Below the pieces are notes generated by a model. The model saw only the letters and a program-made list of their open reading frames with translations, was not told the origin of the DNA and did no database searches. Both the position numbers and the translations under genes were made by a program. From a bacterium (GTDB taxonomy: Bacteria; Sysuimicrobiota; Sysuimicrobiia; Sysuimicrobiales; Segetimicrobiaceae), in the NCBI GenBank assembly GCA_035295165.1, contig DATGJN010000092.1:1-64000 (forward strand): 64,000 nt of DNA. Reading direction: 5' to 3'. Below are positions 44,901-54,490 of this stretch, in pieces (positions within the stretch are counted from its first letter, which is position 1; each line of letters starts with the position of its first letter).

Positions 44901-45343
44901 TGGTGCACGTCAGACGTGGCGTGCTGCTGCACGACGTCGGGAAGCTCGGGGTGCCCGATGCCGTGTTGTCCAAGCGCGGCCCGCTCACGGACGAGGAGCG
45001 GGCGGTGATGGAGCGCTATCCGGCATATGCGTACACGCTGCTGACGCCGATCCCGTACCTGCGTCCGGCGCTGGATATTCCCTACTGTCATCGCGAGAAG
45101 TGGGACGGCACGGGATACCCCCGCGGCCTCAAGGGCGAGCAGATTCCGCTGGCGGCGCGGATCTTCGCCGTCGCGGACGTCTGGGACGTCGTGCGATCGG
45201 ACCGTCCCTACCGGCCGGCGTGGAGCGACGAGGCAGCGACGGCGTATCTGCGCGGCCACGCGGGCACGCAGTTCGACCCGACGGTGGTCGAAGCGTTCCT
45301 CCAGATGGTCCGCGAGGAGTTCTCAGCCGCCAAGACGACGTGA
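41906..45343 (+). CDS. Multi-sensor PAS/GAF HD-GYP phosphodiesterase
   Basis: Probable cyclic-di-GMP phosphodiesterase. The 1145-residue cytoplasmic protein begins with two PAS domains (about 20-140 and 150-285), followed by about four GAF domains (roughly 290-440, 440-600, 620-770 and 780-930). It ends with HD-GYP (about 945-1130). The output domain has VEGHTQRVMDTTVRLASRLG, LLHDVGKLGVPDAVLSKRG, CHREKWDGTGYPRGLKGEQI and RIFAVADVWDVV, all metal and GYP residues intact. ATG at 41906 follows GAGGGGG at 9 bases. No membrane helix is seen. Which ligands the GAF domains sense is unknown. It separates recO from glyQ, where a sensor of this kind is unusual. Confidence 0.92.
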   Translation: MDSGRDVGNLRRATRRPAGAAPDSGFRLLFDHNPLPMWVFDRKTLRFLEVNAAAVEHYGYSREEFLAMTIADIRPPEDVPRLRADVSNRPLGLRRSGEWRHRLKTGEIIDVQITSHSLRFGGRDAVLVVAQDITRQKRAEKTHRATQQALRESEVRYRSLFDGMPAGLYRTTPAGQFLDVNARLVSILGYPSRDDLLAVNASDLYVDPDVRRQWSHRLERDGAVTESEVQVKRYDGSWIWIRENARSVRNGAGRVVCYEGAVSDVTRRREAAAHLEALNDIVLAAAGAADLRTFLGTLLDRTLAVLEGERGGVWLTSEPDAHVTRNIAPDVSVARVAEAAAAGLDFSRVVAVDDWETLTGPLADTLRPALRRAGAAGASLTGPLLVDGRVIGGFAIATSRPRRWSPGEIKLAEAVGRQVGSVAERLRLLDEVRAHAREMDAVHSFGTALRRAGDLDDLYALITERTMAFLQGAHASLVLVEPDGATFRCACARGVETVAEGATFPIAGSISGRAIDLGGAFLTSDLTAEPESVGGLSPARGTMGPCIAVPMREGERVIGALAIARLRGSALGPFAPRDAGTLTALAELASNAIHRAQLTQQLAQELENLRGLYESAQRMAGVLDLPRLAHDAVARCVDVFGVSLAWIATLDAGGRPRLVAGHPADTDLPQYIIALWSESTAQGAIGRSLTGGDTVVVEDVARSDTPPPWEPALRARGLRSVGAFPLISRTRTFGVLALYSRQPGFFTSQRVAFLRGYAHQLAGALENARLYDETVRRSAQLQALREIDQVITGSLDLGVSLNVVLAKAMALLRVDAACVLLFNPHTQILEYAADHGFQTAVLRHVRINLGEGLAGRVALERHGLGVPDLDAAPDTLVMTRLPQGRTERFKATYAVPLVAKAQLLGVLQVFYRHPVLFDEDWLELLGMLAAQTAIAIGDARQFEALQRSNADLALAYDTTLAGWARAMELRDRDVEGHTQRVMDTTVRLASRLGVSADELVHVRRGVLLHDVGKLGVPDAVLSKRGPLTDEERAVMERYPAYAYTLLTPIPYLRPALDIPYCHREKWDGTGYPRGLKGEQIPLAARIFAVADVWDVVRSDRPYRPAWSDEAATAYLRGHAGTQFDPTVVEAFLQMVREEFSAAKTT

Positions 45344-45368
45344 TAAGATAGACGTCGGAGGTGGTCTC

Positions 45369-45611
45369 ATGGAGATCGACCTGGAGCGGGTCCAGCGGGC
45401 GCTCGCCCACTTCGGATCCGCGATGGAGGAAGCGCAGCGCATCGTGCGGCGCGGCCCCGCCGGCGCCGTGCGGATCCACACCGATGATCGGGTCATCGAG
45501 TTGCCGCTGAGTTGGGCGGCCGCAGGGCTCGCCGCGTTCGTCGTCGCGACCATGCTCACCTCGCTGCCGGTGCGCCGCGAACGAGAGGAGGAACCGCTCG
45601 GGATCGGATAG
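45369..45611 (+). CDS. Small hypothetical membrane protein
   Basis: An 80-residue protein with a charged N-terminal half ([20 protein letters not shown]), a beta-like segment [17 protein letters not shown] and one membrane helix (about 50-66, [17 protein letters not shown]). A charged tail follows. GGAGGTGG stands before the ATG, so it is likely translated. I do not recognise a family. It lies 25 bases after the HD-GYP gene and just before glyQ. Confidence 0.6.
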   Translation: MEIDLERVQRALAHFGSAMEEAQRIVRRGPAGAVRIHTDDRVIELPLSWAAAGLAAFVVATMLTSLPVRREREEEPLGIG

Positions 45612-45666
45612 GGCGACCGGCTCCGCCTCTCGCCAAGGGCAGCCGCTCGATTCGCAGGAGGACCCC

Positions 45667-46551
45667 ATGACATTTCAAGACCTCATCCTCGGCCTGGAGC
45701 GGTATTGGGCCGCCCGCGGATGCGTGATCGCCCAACCGTATGATCTGGAAGTGGGCGCGGGCACGATGCACCCGGCCACGTTCTTGCGGGCGCTCGGACC
45801 CGAGCCGTGGGCCGTGGCGTACGTCCAGCCGAGCCGGCGGCCGGCCGACGGCCGCTATGGCCAGAATCCGAACCGCCTCTACCAGCACCATCAATACCAG
45901 GTCATCCTCAAACCCTCCCCCGACGACGTGCAGGATCTCTATCTCCGCAGCCTCGGCGCGTTGGGGATCGAGCTGCGCGACCACGACCTCCGGTTCCTCG
46001 AGGACGACTGGGCGGACCAGACGCTCGGGGCGTCCGGCGTCGGGTGGCAGGTGTTTCTGGACGGTCAGGAGATCAGCCAGTTCACCTACTTTCAACAGGC
46101 CGGCGGGATCGATCTGCCGGTGGTGCCGGTGGAGCTGACGTACGGGCTGGAGCGCATCGCGCAGTTCGTGCAGCGCAAGGACAACATCTTCGACCTTGAA
46201 TGGGCGCCCGGGGTCACATACGGTGAGATCCGGCGGGAGGAAGAGTTTGAGCACTCCAAGTACGCGTTCGAGCACGCAGACGTGCAGATGTTGCGGGACC
46301 AGTTCACCGCGAACGAGGCCGAGGCGGGCCGGTTGCTCGACGCCGGCCTCATCGTGCCGGCGTACGAGCACGTGCTCAGGTGCTCCCACACCTTCAACCT
46401 GCTCGACGCGCGCGGGGCGGTCGGCGTCGCGGAGCGCGCAAGCCTAATGGCCCGGTGCCGGATGCTGGCACGGCGTAGCGCGGAACTCTATCTCAAGCAT
46501 CGCGAAGATCTGGGCTGGCCCCTGCTCCGGAAGCGGCACGATGCCGCGTAA
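45667..46551 (+). CDS. glyQ: Glycyl-tRNA synthetase alpha subunit
   Basis: Catalytic subunit of the bacterial alpha2-beta2 glycyl-tRNA synthetase. The 294-residue protein has the class II features: [33 protein letters not shown]-type region (read as [11 protein letters not shown]), [20 protein letters not shown] and [28 protein letters not shown] precedes the ATG. glyS overlaps by 11 bases. No T-box is seen before it, unlike thrS. Confidence 0.97.
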   Translation: MTFQDLILGLERYWAARGCVIAQPYDLEVGAGTMHPATFLRALGPEPWAVAYVQPSRRPADGRYGQNPNRLYQHHQYQVILKPSPDDVQDLYLRSLGALGIELRDHDLRFLEDDWADQTLGASGVGWQVFLDGQEISQFTYFQQAGGIDLPVVPVELTYGLERIAQFVQRKDNIFDLEWAPGVTYGEIRREEEFEHSKYAFEHADVQMLRDQFTANEAEAGRLLDAGLIVPAYEHVLRCSHTFNLLDARGAVGVAERASLMARCRMLARRSAELYLKHREDLGWPLLRKRHDAA

Positions 46552-48739
46552 CCCCCGGACGACGTCCCCATCGGCGCGGCGCCCCCGCCCGGCGGCGCGG
46601 ACCGGCACTCCCGCGCGCCTTGTCTTCGAGATCGGCTGCGAGGAGCTGCCGCCGCAGGCTGCGTGGGATGGAGCGCGGCAGCTCGCAGACGGCGCGCGGA
46701 GCGCGTTCGAGGCAGCGCGGATCACCGTGGGCGAGATCCGCGCCGTCTCGACACCCAGGAGGCTCGTGCTGATCGTCGAGGACGTCGCGTCCCGCCAGTC
46801 CGATCTCGTTCGCGAGGTGCGGGGGCCCGCCGCGCGCGCGGCGTTCACCCCCGACGGGCGCCCGACTCCGGCGGCCGAGGGGTTCGCGAAGGGGCAGGGC
46901 GTGCCGGTGGGGGCGCTTGAGCGGCGTGCGACGCCCCAGGGGGAGTATGTGTACGCCGTGCGGCGCGAGCCGGGAGAGCTGGCGGCGCGGGTGCTCGGCG
47001 CGCTGCTGCTGCAACTCGCCGCCGGGCTGGCGTTCCCGAAGCCGATGCGGTGGGGGACGGGGACGGTGCGGTTCAGCCGGCCGGTGCGGTGGCTGGTCGC
47101 GCTCTTCGGGACCCGTGTTGTCGCCTGCGAATTCGCCGGGGTTCGGGCTGGACGGCGGACGTACGGGCATCGGATCCTCCACCCGAGGTCGGTGGCGGTC
47201 GCCTCCGCCGGCGTCTACGAGGCGACGCTGCGGCGAAGTTTCGTGTTGGTCGATCCGGAGGAACGCCGGCGGCGCATCACAGACGCGGCGACCCGAGCCG
47301 CCCGGGCGGTCGACGGTCGTCCGATCCTCGACCCGGACCTGCTCGACGAGACCGTGCAGCTTGTGGAATGGCCGGAGGCATTCGTCGGCCACTTCGCCGA
47401 GGAGTTTCTCGCGCTCCCGCGCGAGGTGCTGATCACGGTGATGCAGCACCACCAGAAGTACTTCGCGGTCGAGGACGCCGCGGGGCGGCTGCTGCCCGCG
47501 TTCGTGGCGGTGCGCAACGGCAACCGGCGCGGGCTCGCCACCGTTCGCGAGGGAAACGAGTGGGTGTTGCGGGCGCGGCTCGCCGATGGCCGGTTCTTCT
47601 TCGACGAGGACCGCAAGCGGCGGCTCGAGGACCGGGTCCCGGCCCTCAAGGACCTCGTGTTCCTCGACCGGCTCGGCACGATGGCCGACAAGACGGCGCG
47701 CCTGGAGCACCTGGCGCGCATCCTCACCCGGCTGCTCGGACTCTCGACGTCCGACGGGCAGCTGCTGGCGCGCGCCACGCATCTCAGCAAGGCCGATCTC
47801 GTTACCCAGGTGGTGCGCGAGCTGCCGGAGCTCCAAGGCATCATGGGCGGCATCTACGCCCGGCTCGACGGGGAACCTGCGCCGGTCGCAGACGCGATCC
47901 GCGAGCAGTATTTGCCCCGCGGCACCACCCTGCCGGCCTCGACGACCGGCGCGCACCTGGCGCTGATCGACAAGGTCGATACGCTGCTCAGCGCGCTCGC
48001 GGCGGGCATCACGCCGAGCGGGTCGCAGGACCCGTACGGCCTCAGGCGTGCGGCGTCTGGGATTGTTGCGATCGTGCTGCGACACGAGATCCGGGTGAGC
48101 ATGGACACCCTCGCGCGTGAGACCGGCGTCATCCCGGCGGCGGATGAGGCGCGCGTGCTCCACGAGTGGCGGAGTGCGCTGCGCCAGCGTCTCCGTGCGG
48201 CGCTGATCGACGAGGGAATCAGTTACGATACCGTCGACGCCGTGCTCGAGGCCGGCGCCGACGATCTGATCGACGCGGCTGCTCGGGCGCGCGCGCTGTG
48301 GGAGTTTCGGCGGACGGCGGCGTTCGCCAGCGTGTACACGGCGTTCGACCGGGCGGCTCGGATCCTGCCGAAGGGTGTCGGGGGGGAGATCCGCGAGGAG
48401 CTCTTCGCCGCACCGGCGGAACGTGCGCTGCTCGGGAGCCTGCGCAAGGCGCAGGACGTCGCGGGCGCGGCGGCGCGGCCGGGCGATCAGGCCGTCCAGG
48501 ACGGCGCCGCGCGCGGCGCGGACGCGCTCGTCCGGCGGTACGGGATGGCGCTCGCGCGGCTTGCCGGGCTGGCCGGTCCCGTGGATCGGTTCTTCCAGGA
48601 CGTGCTGGTGATGGATCCCAACGAGACGATCCGCCAGAACCGCTTCGCGCTGCTCGCGGGCGTGGTCGGGTTGATCCGGCCGATCGCAGACCTGTCGCGC
48701 GTCGTCGTCGGAGAAGGAAAGGCGGCGACGTCCTCCTAA
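46541..48739 (+). CDS. glyS: Glycyl-tRNA synthetase beta subunit
   Basis: tRNA-binding partner of GlyQ. The 732-residue protein starts its conserved part at [16 protein letters not shown], with [55 protein letters not shown], an HD-like region, and a C-terminal anticodon-binding domain ending near [20 protein letters not shown]. About 25 Arg/Pro-rich residues precede the usual start. It overlaps glyQ by 11 bases. ppdK starts about 60 bases later. Confidence 0.96.
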   Translation: MPRNPRTTSPSARRPRPAARTGTPARLVFEIGCEELPPQAAWDGARQLADGARSAFEAARITVGEIRAVSTPRRLVLIVEDVASRQSDLVREVRGPAARAAFTPDGRPTPAAEGFAKGQGVPVGALERRATPQGEYVYAVRREPGELAARVLGALLLQLAAGLAFPKPMRWGTGTVRFSRPVRWLVALFGTRVVACEFAGVRAGRRTYGHRILHPRSVAVASAGVYEATLRRSFVLVDPEERRRRITDAATRAARAVDGRPILDPDLLDETVQLVEWPEAFVGHFAEEFLALPREVLITVMQHHQKYFAVEDAAGRLLPAFVAVRNGNRRGLATVREGNEWVLRARLADGRFFFDEDRKRRLEDRVPALKDLVFLDRLGTMADKTARLEHLARILTRLLGLSTSDGQLLARATHLSKADLVTQVVRELPELQGIMGGIYARLDGEPAPVADAIREQYLPRGTTLPASTTGAHLALIDKVDTLLSALAAGITPSGSQDPYGLRRAASGIVAIVLRHEIRVSMDTLARETGVIPAADEARVLHEWRSALRQRLRAALIDEGISYDTVDAVLEAGADDLIDAAARARALWEFRRTAAFASVYTAFDRAARILPKGVGGEIREELFAAPAERALLGSLRKAQDVAGAAARPGDQAVQDGAARGADALVRRYGMALARLAGLAGPVDRFFQDVLVMDPNETIRQNRFALLAGVVGLIRPIADLSRVVVGEGKAATSS

Positions 48740-48802
48740 ACGCACAGTGGTACCGCGGACGATCCGATACTCAGAACCATTACAAGGTGAGGTGACTTGA
48801 GG

Positions 48803-51577
48803 ATGGCAGTACGCACTCGCGCAAAGGCGTCCGGGCGACGCGTGTCCGCGCCGCGCCGGCGCAGTGCGGCAACTCTGGCGAAAGGGAACGCCCGCAAGGG
48901 CATCTGGTTGTTCGAGGAAGGCAACGCGACGATGCGGGACCTGCTCGGCGGCAAGGGCGCCGGGCTCGCAGAGATGAGCCAGGTCGGACTCCCGGTGCCG
49001 CCAGGGTTCACGATCACGACCGCGGTGTGCAACGCGTACAACGCGCGGGGCCAGCAGTTTCCGGCGAGCTTGATGGATGAGGTGCGCCGCGCGCTCGCGA
49101 CGGTCGAGCGCAAGATGGGCAAGAAGTTCGGCGACCCCGAGAACCCGCTGCTCGTCTCGGTGCGGTCCGGGGCGAAGTTCTCGATGCCCGGGATGATGGA
49201 CACGGTGTTGAACCTCGGGTTGAACGAAGCCACACTCCGCGGTCTCGCGGCGCTCACCGGCAACGAACGGTTCGCACAGGATGCCTACCGCCGCTTCGTG
49301 CAGATGTTCGGGAAGATCGTCCTCGACGTTCCCGGCGACAAGTTCGAGGCGATCCTGGAGGCGCACAAGCATCGCACCGGCGCCCGCATCGACACCGACC
49401 TGAGCGCGCAGGACCTGCGCGAGATCGCGCAGGCGTTCAAAGACCTGATCCGGCGGGAGAAGGGTGTGGAGTTCCCGACCGACCCGTGGACGCAGCTGGA
49501 GCTGGCGATCCGCGCGGTGTTCGACTCGTGGATGGGAAGGCGCGCGGTCGACTACCGGAACTTCAACAAGATCGCCCACGACCTCGGGACCGCGGTCAGC
49601 GTCCAAACGATGGTGTTCGGGAACATGGGCGAGGACAGCGCGACCGGCGTCGCCTTCACGCGCAACCCCGCGACCGGCGAGAAGAGCCTGTACGGCGAGT
49701 ATCTGCCGAACGCGCAGGGCGAGGACGTCGTCGCGGGCATCCGGACGCCGCACCCGATCTCCCAGATGTCCAAGGAGATGCCGGGCGTGTACACGCAGTT
49801 CCAGAAGGTCGCGACCATGCTGGAACGCCACTACAAGGAGATGCAGGACCTCGAGTTTACGGTCGAACGCGGCAAGCTGTGGATGCTCCAGACCCGCACC
49901 GGCAAGCGGACGGCGCAGGCCGCGGTGAAGATCGCCGTGGACATGGTGCGGGAGAAGTTGATCTCGAGGGACGAGGCGCTGTTGCGCGTCGAGCCGGACC
50001 AGATCTACCAGCTGCTGCTGCCGCGATTCGATCCGGACGACAAGACGGCCGCGGAACGGGAAGGCAAGCTGCTCGCGACCGGCCTGAACGCGTCGCCCGG
50101 CGCCGCGACCGGCGTCGCGGTGTTCGATCCCGACACCGCGGTCGAGATCGGGCAGCAGGGCACGGCCGTGATCCTCGTGCGCCCCGAGACGAACCCCGAC
50201 GACGTGCACGGGATGCTCGCCGCGCGGGGCATCCTGACGGCGCGGGGGGGCGCGACGAGCCACGCCGCGGTCGTGGCGCGGGGGCTCGGCAAACCCTGCG
50301 TTGCGGGGGCCGAGGCGATCCGGGTGGACCCGCAGAGTCACCAGTTCAGCGTCAACGGCACGATCGTGCGCCAGGGCGAAGCGATCTCGATCGACGGCAC
50401 GACCGGCGAGGTGTTCGGCCGCGCGATTCGCACGATCGACCCGGACGTCAGCAAGGATCGCGATCTGCAAACGCTGCTCGGGTGGGCCGACAAGACGCGG
50501 CGGCTCGGCGTGTGGGCGAACGCCGACTATCCGCGGGACGCGGCCCGGGCACGGGCGTTCGGCGCCGAGGGCATCGGGCTGTGTCGGACCGAGCACATGT
50601 TCTTCGAGGAGGACCGGCTCCCGATTGTCCGCCGCATGATTCTCGCCGAGACGGAGGCCGAGCGGCAGCGCGCACTCGATGAGCTCCTCCCGATCCAGCG
50701 GCAGGATTTCGTCGGCATCCTCCGCGAGATGGCGGGGATGACGGTCGTCATCCGGTTGATCGACCCGCCGCTGCATGAATTCCTGCCGCAGTACGACGAG
50801 CTGCTGATCGAGGTGACGGAGCTGCGCGTCCGCGGGAACAACCCCGCGGAGCTCGCGGAAAAGGAGCACCTGCTGCGTGAGGTTGCGAAGATGCGCGAGC
50901 AGAACCCGATGCTGGGGCTCCGGGGGATCCGCCTCGGCATCATGTTCCCCGGCATCATCGATATGCAGACGCGAGCGATCCTCGAGGCGGCATGCATCCT
51001 GGCCAAGGACGGCGTGCGCACGCATCCGGAGATCATGATCCCCCTCGTCGGCCACGTGAACGAGCTCAAACTCGTCGAGGACCGCGTCCGCCCGCTCGCG
51101 GACCGCGTCATGACCGAGCAGGGCGTGCGGGTCAAGTACAAGTTCGGGACGATGATCGAGGTGCCGCGGGCGTGCGTCGTCGCCGACGAGATCGCGCAGG
51201 TCGCGGAGTTCTTCTCGTTCGGCAGCAACGACCTGACGCAGCTGATCTTCGGGTTCAGCCGGGACGACGCGGAGGGGAAGTTCCTGCTGGAGTACGTGAA
51301 CATGAAGATCCTGCCCGAGAACCCGTTCCAGGTGCTCGACGAGAAGGGGGTCGGGGCGTTGATCGACCAGGCGGTGCGGCTCGGCCGGCGGACGCGCTCC
51401 GACATCGAGCTCGGGATCTGCGGCGAGCACGGCGGGGATCCGGCGAGCGTGGAGTTCTGCCACCGGGTCGGGCTCAGTTACGTCAGCTGCTCGCCGTACC
51501 GCGTGCCCACCGCGCGCCTCGCGGCGGCACAGGCGGCGCTCAAGGAGAAGCGGGCCCGCGGCGAGCGTGACCGGTAG
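48803..51577 (+). CDS. ppdK: Pyruvate, phosphate dikinase
   Basis: Interconverts pyruvate and phosphoenolpyruvate with ATP and phosphate, a gluconeogenic step. The 924-residue protein has a 40-residue basic extension, the ATP-grasp start (LLGGKGAGLAEMSQVGLPVP), the phospho-His domain (ARGGATSHAAVVARGLGKPC), and the PEP barrel with GLCRTEHMFF, VPRACVVADEIAQVAEFFSF, SNDLTQLIFGFSRDD and the catalytic Cys (GLSYVSCSPYRVP). The ATG at 48803 fits AAGGTGAGGTGA upstream. The Thr-Ser-His region is the site that regulatory kinases modify in relatives. Often found near glyS and dgt in Gram-positive genomes. Confidence 0.96.
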   Translation: MAVRTRAKASGRRVSAPRRRSAATLAKGNARKGIWLFEEGNATMRDLLGGKGAGLAEMSQVGLPVPPGFTITTAVCNAYNARGQQFPASLMDEVRRALATVERKMGKKFGDPENPLLVSVRSGAKFSMPGMMDTVLNLGLNEATLRGLAALTGNERFAQDAYRRFVQMFGKIVLDVPGDKFEAILEAHKHRTGARIDTDLSAQDLREIAQAFKDLIRREKGVEFPTDPWTQLELAIRAVFDSWMGRRAVDYRNFNKIAHDLGTAVSVQTMVFGNMGEDSATGVAFTRNPATGEKSLYGEYLPNAQGEDVVAGIRTPHPISQMSKEMPGVYTQFQKVATMLERHYKEMQDLEFTVERGKLWMLQTRTGKRTAQAAVKIAVDMVREKLISRDEALLRVEPDQIYQLLLPRFDPDDKTAAEREGKLLATGLNASPGAATGVAVFDPDTAVEIGQQGTAVILVRPETNPDDVHGMLAARGILTARGGATSHAAVVARGLGKPCVAGAEAIRVDPQSHQFSVNGTIVRQGEAISIDGTTGEVFGRAIRTIDPDVSKDRDLQTLLGWADKTRRLGVWANADYPRDAARARAFGAEGIGLCRTEHMFFEEDRLPIVRRMILAETEAERQRALDELLPIQRQDFVGILREMAGMTVVIRLIDPPLHEFLPQYDELLIEVTELRVRGNNPAELAEKEHLLREVAKMREQNPMLGLRGIRLGIMFPGIIDMQTRAILEAACILAKDGVRTHPEIMIPLVGHVNELKLVEDRVRPLADRVMTEQGVRVKYKFGTMIEVPRACVVADEIAQVAEFFSFGSNDLTQLIFGFSRDDAEGKFLLEYVNMKILPENPFQVLDEKGVGALIDQAVRLGRRTRSDIELGICGEHGGDPASVEFCHRVGLSYVSCSPYRVPTARLAAAQAALKEKRARGERDR

Positions 51578-51625
51578 TCGCCGGCGCCGAGGCCTCGCCC
51601 GCTCGAGCGCGGATCGAGGAGACGG

Positions 51626-51657
51626 GGGTCCGGCCGGCCGAGAGGCCGGCCGGACCC
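51626..51657 (+). repeat. 14-bp perfect inverted repeat with GAGA loop between ppdK and dgt
   Basis: GGGTCCGGCCGGCC, loop GAGA, then GGCCGGCCGGACCC. The stem is perfect and the loop fits the GNRA class. There is no T-tract, and it lies 22 bases before dgt, so it may act in RNA stability or as a weak terminator. Confidence 0.6.
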
Positions 51658-51679
51658 GCAGGGGGGCGATTGGAAGCCC

Positions 51680-52762
51680 ATGACGCCGCGCGAGACCACC
51701 GAGGCGTTGGAGGACAAGGTGCTGTCGACTCGCGGCGCGCGAAGCGCACGCTCGCGGGGCCGGCAGCGGCCCGAACCGTTGGACTTCCTGCGCACCGAGT
51801 TCCAGCGCGATCGCGATCGCATCGTGCACTCGAAGGCGTTCCGTCGGTTGATGCACAAGACCCAGGTGTTCGTGGCGCCCGAGGGCGACCACTACCGGAC
51901 CCGACTGACGCACACGATCGAGGTCGCACAGATCGCGCGCACGATCGCGCGCGCGATCCGCATCAACGAGGATTTGACCGAGGCGATCGTACTCGCCCAC
52001 GATCTCGGCCATCCGCCGTTCGGCCACGCCGGCGAGGAGGTGCTCGACCACCTCATGGCCGATCACGGCGGATTCCGACACGATCTGCAGAGCCTGCGGA
52101 TCGTCGAGGTGCTCGAGCGTCGCCGGACGCGCGACGGCGCGTACGAGGACGGCCTGAACCTCACGTGGGAGGTGCGGGACGGCATCGGCGGGCACTCCAA
52201 AGGCCGGAAGGACCTGGAGGTGCTTCCGGGGATCGAGGAAGCGCTCCCCGAGCGGGTGCCGGAGACGATCGAGGGACAACTGGCGCGCGTGGCTGACCGG
52301 ATCGCCTACATCCACCACGACACCGACGATGCGATTCGTGCCGGGCTGATCGATGAGCGGGACGTGCCGGCGTCCGTCCGGAGCGTCCTCGGCGAAACGC
52401 GCGGCCGGTGGGTGGACACGACGGTGCGCGACATCGTCAGCCACTCCACGGACACGCCGCGTCTGGGTATGAGCGACACGGTCCGTACCGCCCTCAACGA
52501 GCTCAAGGAGTTCCTGTTCACGACCGTGTACTTCGGCTCGGCCGCCAAGGCCGAGGTCGGCAAGATGCAGCGGCTGCTGGAGGTTTTGTTCGCTTACTAC
52601 GTGGAGCACCCGGAGGAGATCAACCCGGACGCGCGCCGGTTGCTGGACGAAGGCCGGGCGACCGTGCACCGCACGGTGTGCGACTTTCTTGCCGGGATGA
52701 CCGATCGCTTTGCGATCCGGACTCAGGAGCGGCTGTTCGTCCCGAAGGCGTGGGGTTTCTAA
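51680..52762 (+). CDS. dgt: dGTP triphosphohydrolase-like HD protein
   Basis: Cleaves dGTP or other dNTPs, probably controlling nucleotide pools. The 360-residue protein has FRRLMHKTQVFVAPEGDHYR, the HD motif pieces TRLTHTIEVAQIARTIARAI and IVLAHDLGHPPFGHAGEEV, and the late IAYIHHDTDDAIRAGLI. The length is that of the short Gram-positive type. GGAAG lies just before the ATG. The gene often precedes dnaG and rpoD, but here an unrelated reverse-strand transporter follows. Confidence 0.9.
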   Translation: MTPRETTEALEDKVLSTRGARSARSRGRQRPEPLDFLRTEFQRDRDRIVHSKAFRRLMHKTQVFVAPEGDHYRTRLTHTIEVAQIARTIARAIRINEDLTEAIVLAHDLGHPPFGHAGEEVLDHLMADHGGFRHDLQSLRIVEVLERRRTRDGAYEDGLNLTWEVRDGIGGHSKGRKDLEVLPGIEEALPERVPETIEGQLARVADRIAYIHHDTDDAIRAGLIDERDVPASVRSVLGETRGRWVDTTVRDIVSHSTDTPRLGMSDTVRTALNELKEFLFTTVYFGSAAKAEVGKMQRLLEVLFAYYVEHPEEINPDARRLLDEGRATVHRTVCDFLAGMTDRFAIRTQERLFVPKAWGF

Positions 52763-52774
52763 GGCGTGCGGCGG

Positions 52775-53578
52775 TCATCCGCCGCCGAGGTACAACGATT
52801 CCAGCCCGACGAGCCTCTGGGTGATGAGCACGACGACGAGGGCCATCCCGATGCTGATCGTGCCCGCTACGGCGGCCGTGGGATCGAACGAGAACCGCAG
52901 GTAGTCGAACAGTTCGATCGGCAGCGGGGTCGTGCCGACGCCGCTCAACAGCAGCGAGATATTGAACTCGTCGTAACTCGTGACGAACGCGAACACCGCC
53001 CCGGAGATGAGCCCCCCTTTGATCAGCGGCAGCGTGATCCGCCAGAACGTCTTGAACGCGTCGGCCCCGAGATTGCGCGCCGCTTCTTCCAGCGTGCGGT
53101 CGAACCGGATGAGCACCGCGCTTGTGATGAGGAACACGTAGGGTACGCAGATCAGCGTGTGGCCGACGATCAGCCCCGCGAGCCCGGTCTTCTCCCATCC
53201 GACCGCGTAGAAGAAGATCAGCAGCGCGATGCCGGTGAGGATACCGGGCACCGCAAGCGGTGCGACCATCAGAATCCGCAGTGTGTTGCGGAACCGTCCG
53301 GAGAACCGGACCACCCACAGACTGGCCATCGTGCCGACGACGGTCGCACACACGGTGACCACGGTCGCCAGTTCGAGGCTGAACCGGAGCGATCGGGTGA
53401 ACGATCGACTGTGGGCGAACGCGACGAACCATCGAATCGACAGCCCCTCGGGCGGGAACCGGAGATAGGCGCCCGAGTTGAGCGCCGCGAGCACGACGAC
53501 GACGATCGGCGCCAGGAGAAACGCGTAGACCAGGCCGACGGCGAGGTTCATCCACAACCGCTCGCGGGGTCGGATCAT
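52775..53578 (-). CDS. Spermidine/putrescine-type ABC permease (PotC-like)
   Basis: Second inner-membrane subunit of a polyamine/opine/iron-type importer. The 267-residue protein has six membrane helices and the permease loop EEAARNLGADAFKTFWRITLPLI. The ATG at 53578 is chosen because the longer frame upstream is a non-protein-like Ser/Arg run. It follows the PotB-like gene by 22 bases. Confidence 0.9.
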   Translation of the reverse strand: MIRPRERLWMNLAVGLVYAFLLAPIVVVVLAALNSGAYLRFPPEGLSIRWFVAFAHSRSFTRSLRFSLELATVVTVCATVVGTMASLWVVRFSGRFRNTLRILMVAPLAVPGILTGIALLIFFYAVGWEKTGLAGLIVGHTLICVPYVFLITSAVLIRFDRTLEEAARNLGADAFKTFWRITLPLIKGGLISGAVFAFVTSYDEFNISLLLSGVGTTPLPIELFDYLRFSFDPTAAVAGTISIGMALVVVLITQRLVGLESLYLGGG

Positions 53579-53600
53579 CGTGGAAGGGCGCCCCGGTGCG

Positions 53601-54488
53601 TCACGACAGATGAGCCGCGCGGCCCATCGCGCGGACGTAGAGCCAGATGACGGCGAGCGAAATGACGAAGAAGAGGATGGCGAACGCGCTGCCCCCCGGC
53701 CAGTTGAAGAGCTCCGTGACGGTGCGAACGACGAGCAGCGGCACGGTGAGCACCGTGAAGCCCCCAAGAAGCGACGGGATCACGTACGAGCTGACCGTGA
53801 GGACGAAGACGAGGATCGTGCCGGCGAACACGCCGGGCAGGCTCAAGGGTACGACGACGCGCCAGAACGTCCGCCAGGCCCCCGCGCCGAGCGACCGCGC
53901 AGCGAACTCGAGCTCCGGGTCGATGTGTTGGATCGTGCCGGCGATCGACAGCACCATGAACGGGATGAACACATGCACGAGGCCGATCAGTACGCCGGTG
54001 TTGTTGTACATCAACGGCGCCCCTCGCAGCCCGACGGCGCGCAGGAACTGGTTGACGAGCCCGGTGTCCTGCAGCAGAATCATCCATCCGTACGTCCGGA
54101 TCAGCACGCCCACGAGCAGCGGCGAGATGACGAGGACCATCAGGACGCCCCGCAGCCGGCGGGGCGCCCGGGCCAGATGGTACGCGAGCGGGTAGGCGAG
54201 CACCAACGAGATCGCGGTCGTGACCCCGCCGATCCACAGCGTATGCCAGATCACCTGCCAGGTGAACGGATCGCGCAGCAGCGTGGTATAGTTGCCGAGC
54301 GTGAGGACGCGCAGGTACGGCGCGCGGTGGCTCGGCGTCATGAGGCTGATCACGAGCAGGTTGAGGTACGGCAGGACGAAGAAGACGACGAGCACGGCGA
54401 GCGCCGGGGCAACGAGCAGGTGGCGGCCGACGACGCGCCGTGAGGCGTCGGCGGCCGCGCCGTTGGCTGCGGCGCGTGCGACGGCCAC
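53601..54488 (-). CDS. Spermidine/putrescine-type ABC permease (PotB-like)
   Basis: First permease of the same importer. The 295-residue protein has six helices (LVAPALAVLVVFFVLPYLNL at the start) and the ATPase-contact loop EFAARSLGAGAWRTFWRVVV. The start is GTG at 54488, just downstream of the ATPase stop. It pairs with the PotC-like permease, as in potABCD systems. The substrate cannot be told from the permeases. Confidence 0.9.
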   Translation of the reverse strand: MAVARAAANGAAADASRRVVGRHLLVAPALAVLVVFFVLPYLNLLVISLMTPSHRAPYLRVLTLGNYTTLLRDPFTWQVIWHTLWIGGVTTAISLVLAYPLAYHLARAPRRLRGVLMVLVISPLLVGVLIRTYGWMILLQDTGLVNQFLRAVGLRGAPLMYNNTGVLIGLVHVFIPFMVLSIAGTIQHIDPELEFAARSLGAGAWRTFWRVVVPLSLPGVFAGTILVFVLTVSSYVIPSLLGGFTVLTVPLLVVRTVTELFNWPGGSAFAILFFVISLAVIWLYVRAMGRAAHLS

Positions 54489-54490
54489 GG

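Noticed and set aside
46493-52669. A 2058-codon open frame on the reverse strand opposite glyS, ppdK and dgt
   Set aside because: High GC removes stop codons in the complementary frame. The translation is rich in Arg, His, Leu and Asp without domains, and the forward genes are unmistakable.
53580-54443. Forward frame of 287 codons opposite the PotB-like permease
   Set aside because: Composition is almost all Arg, Asp, Glu and His, typical of the antisense of a membrane protein gene.
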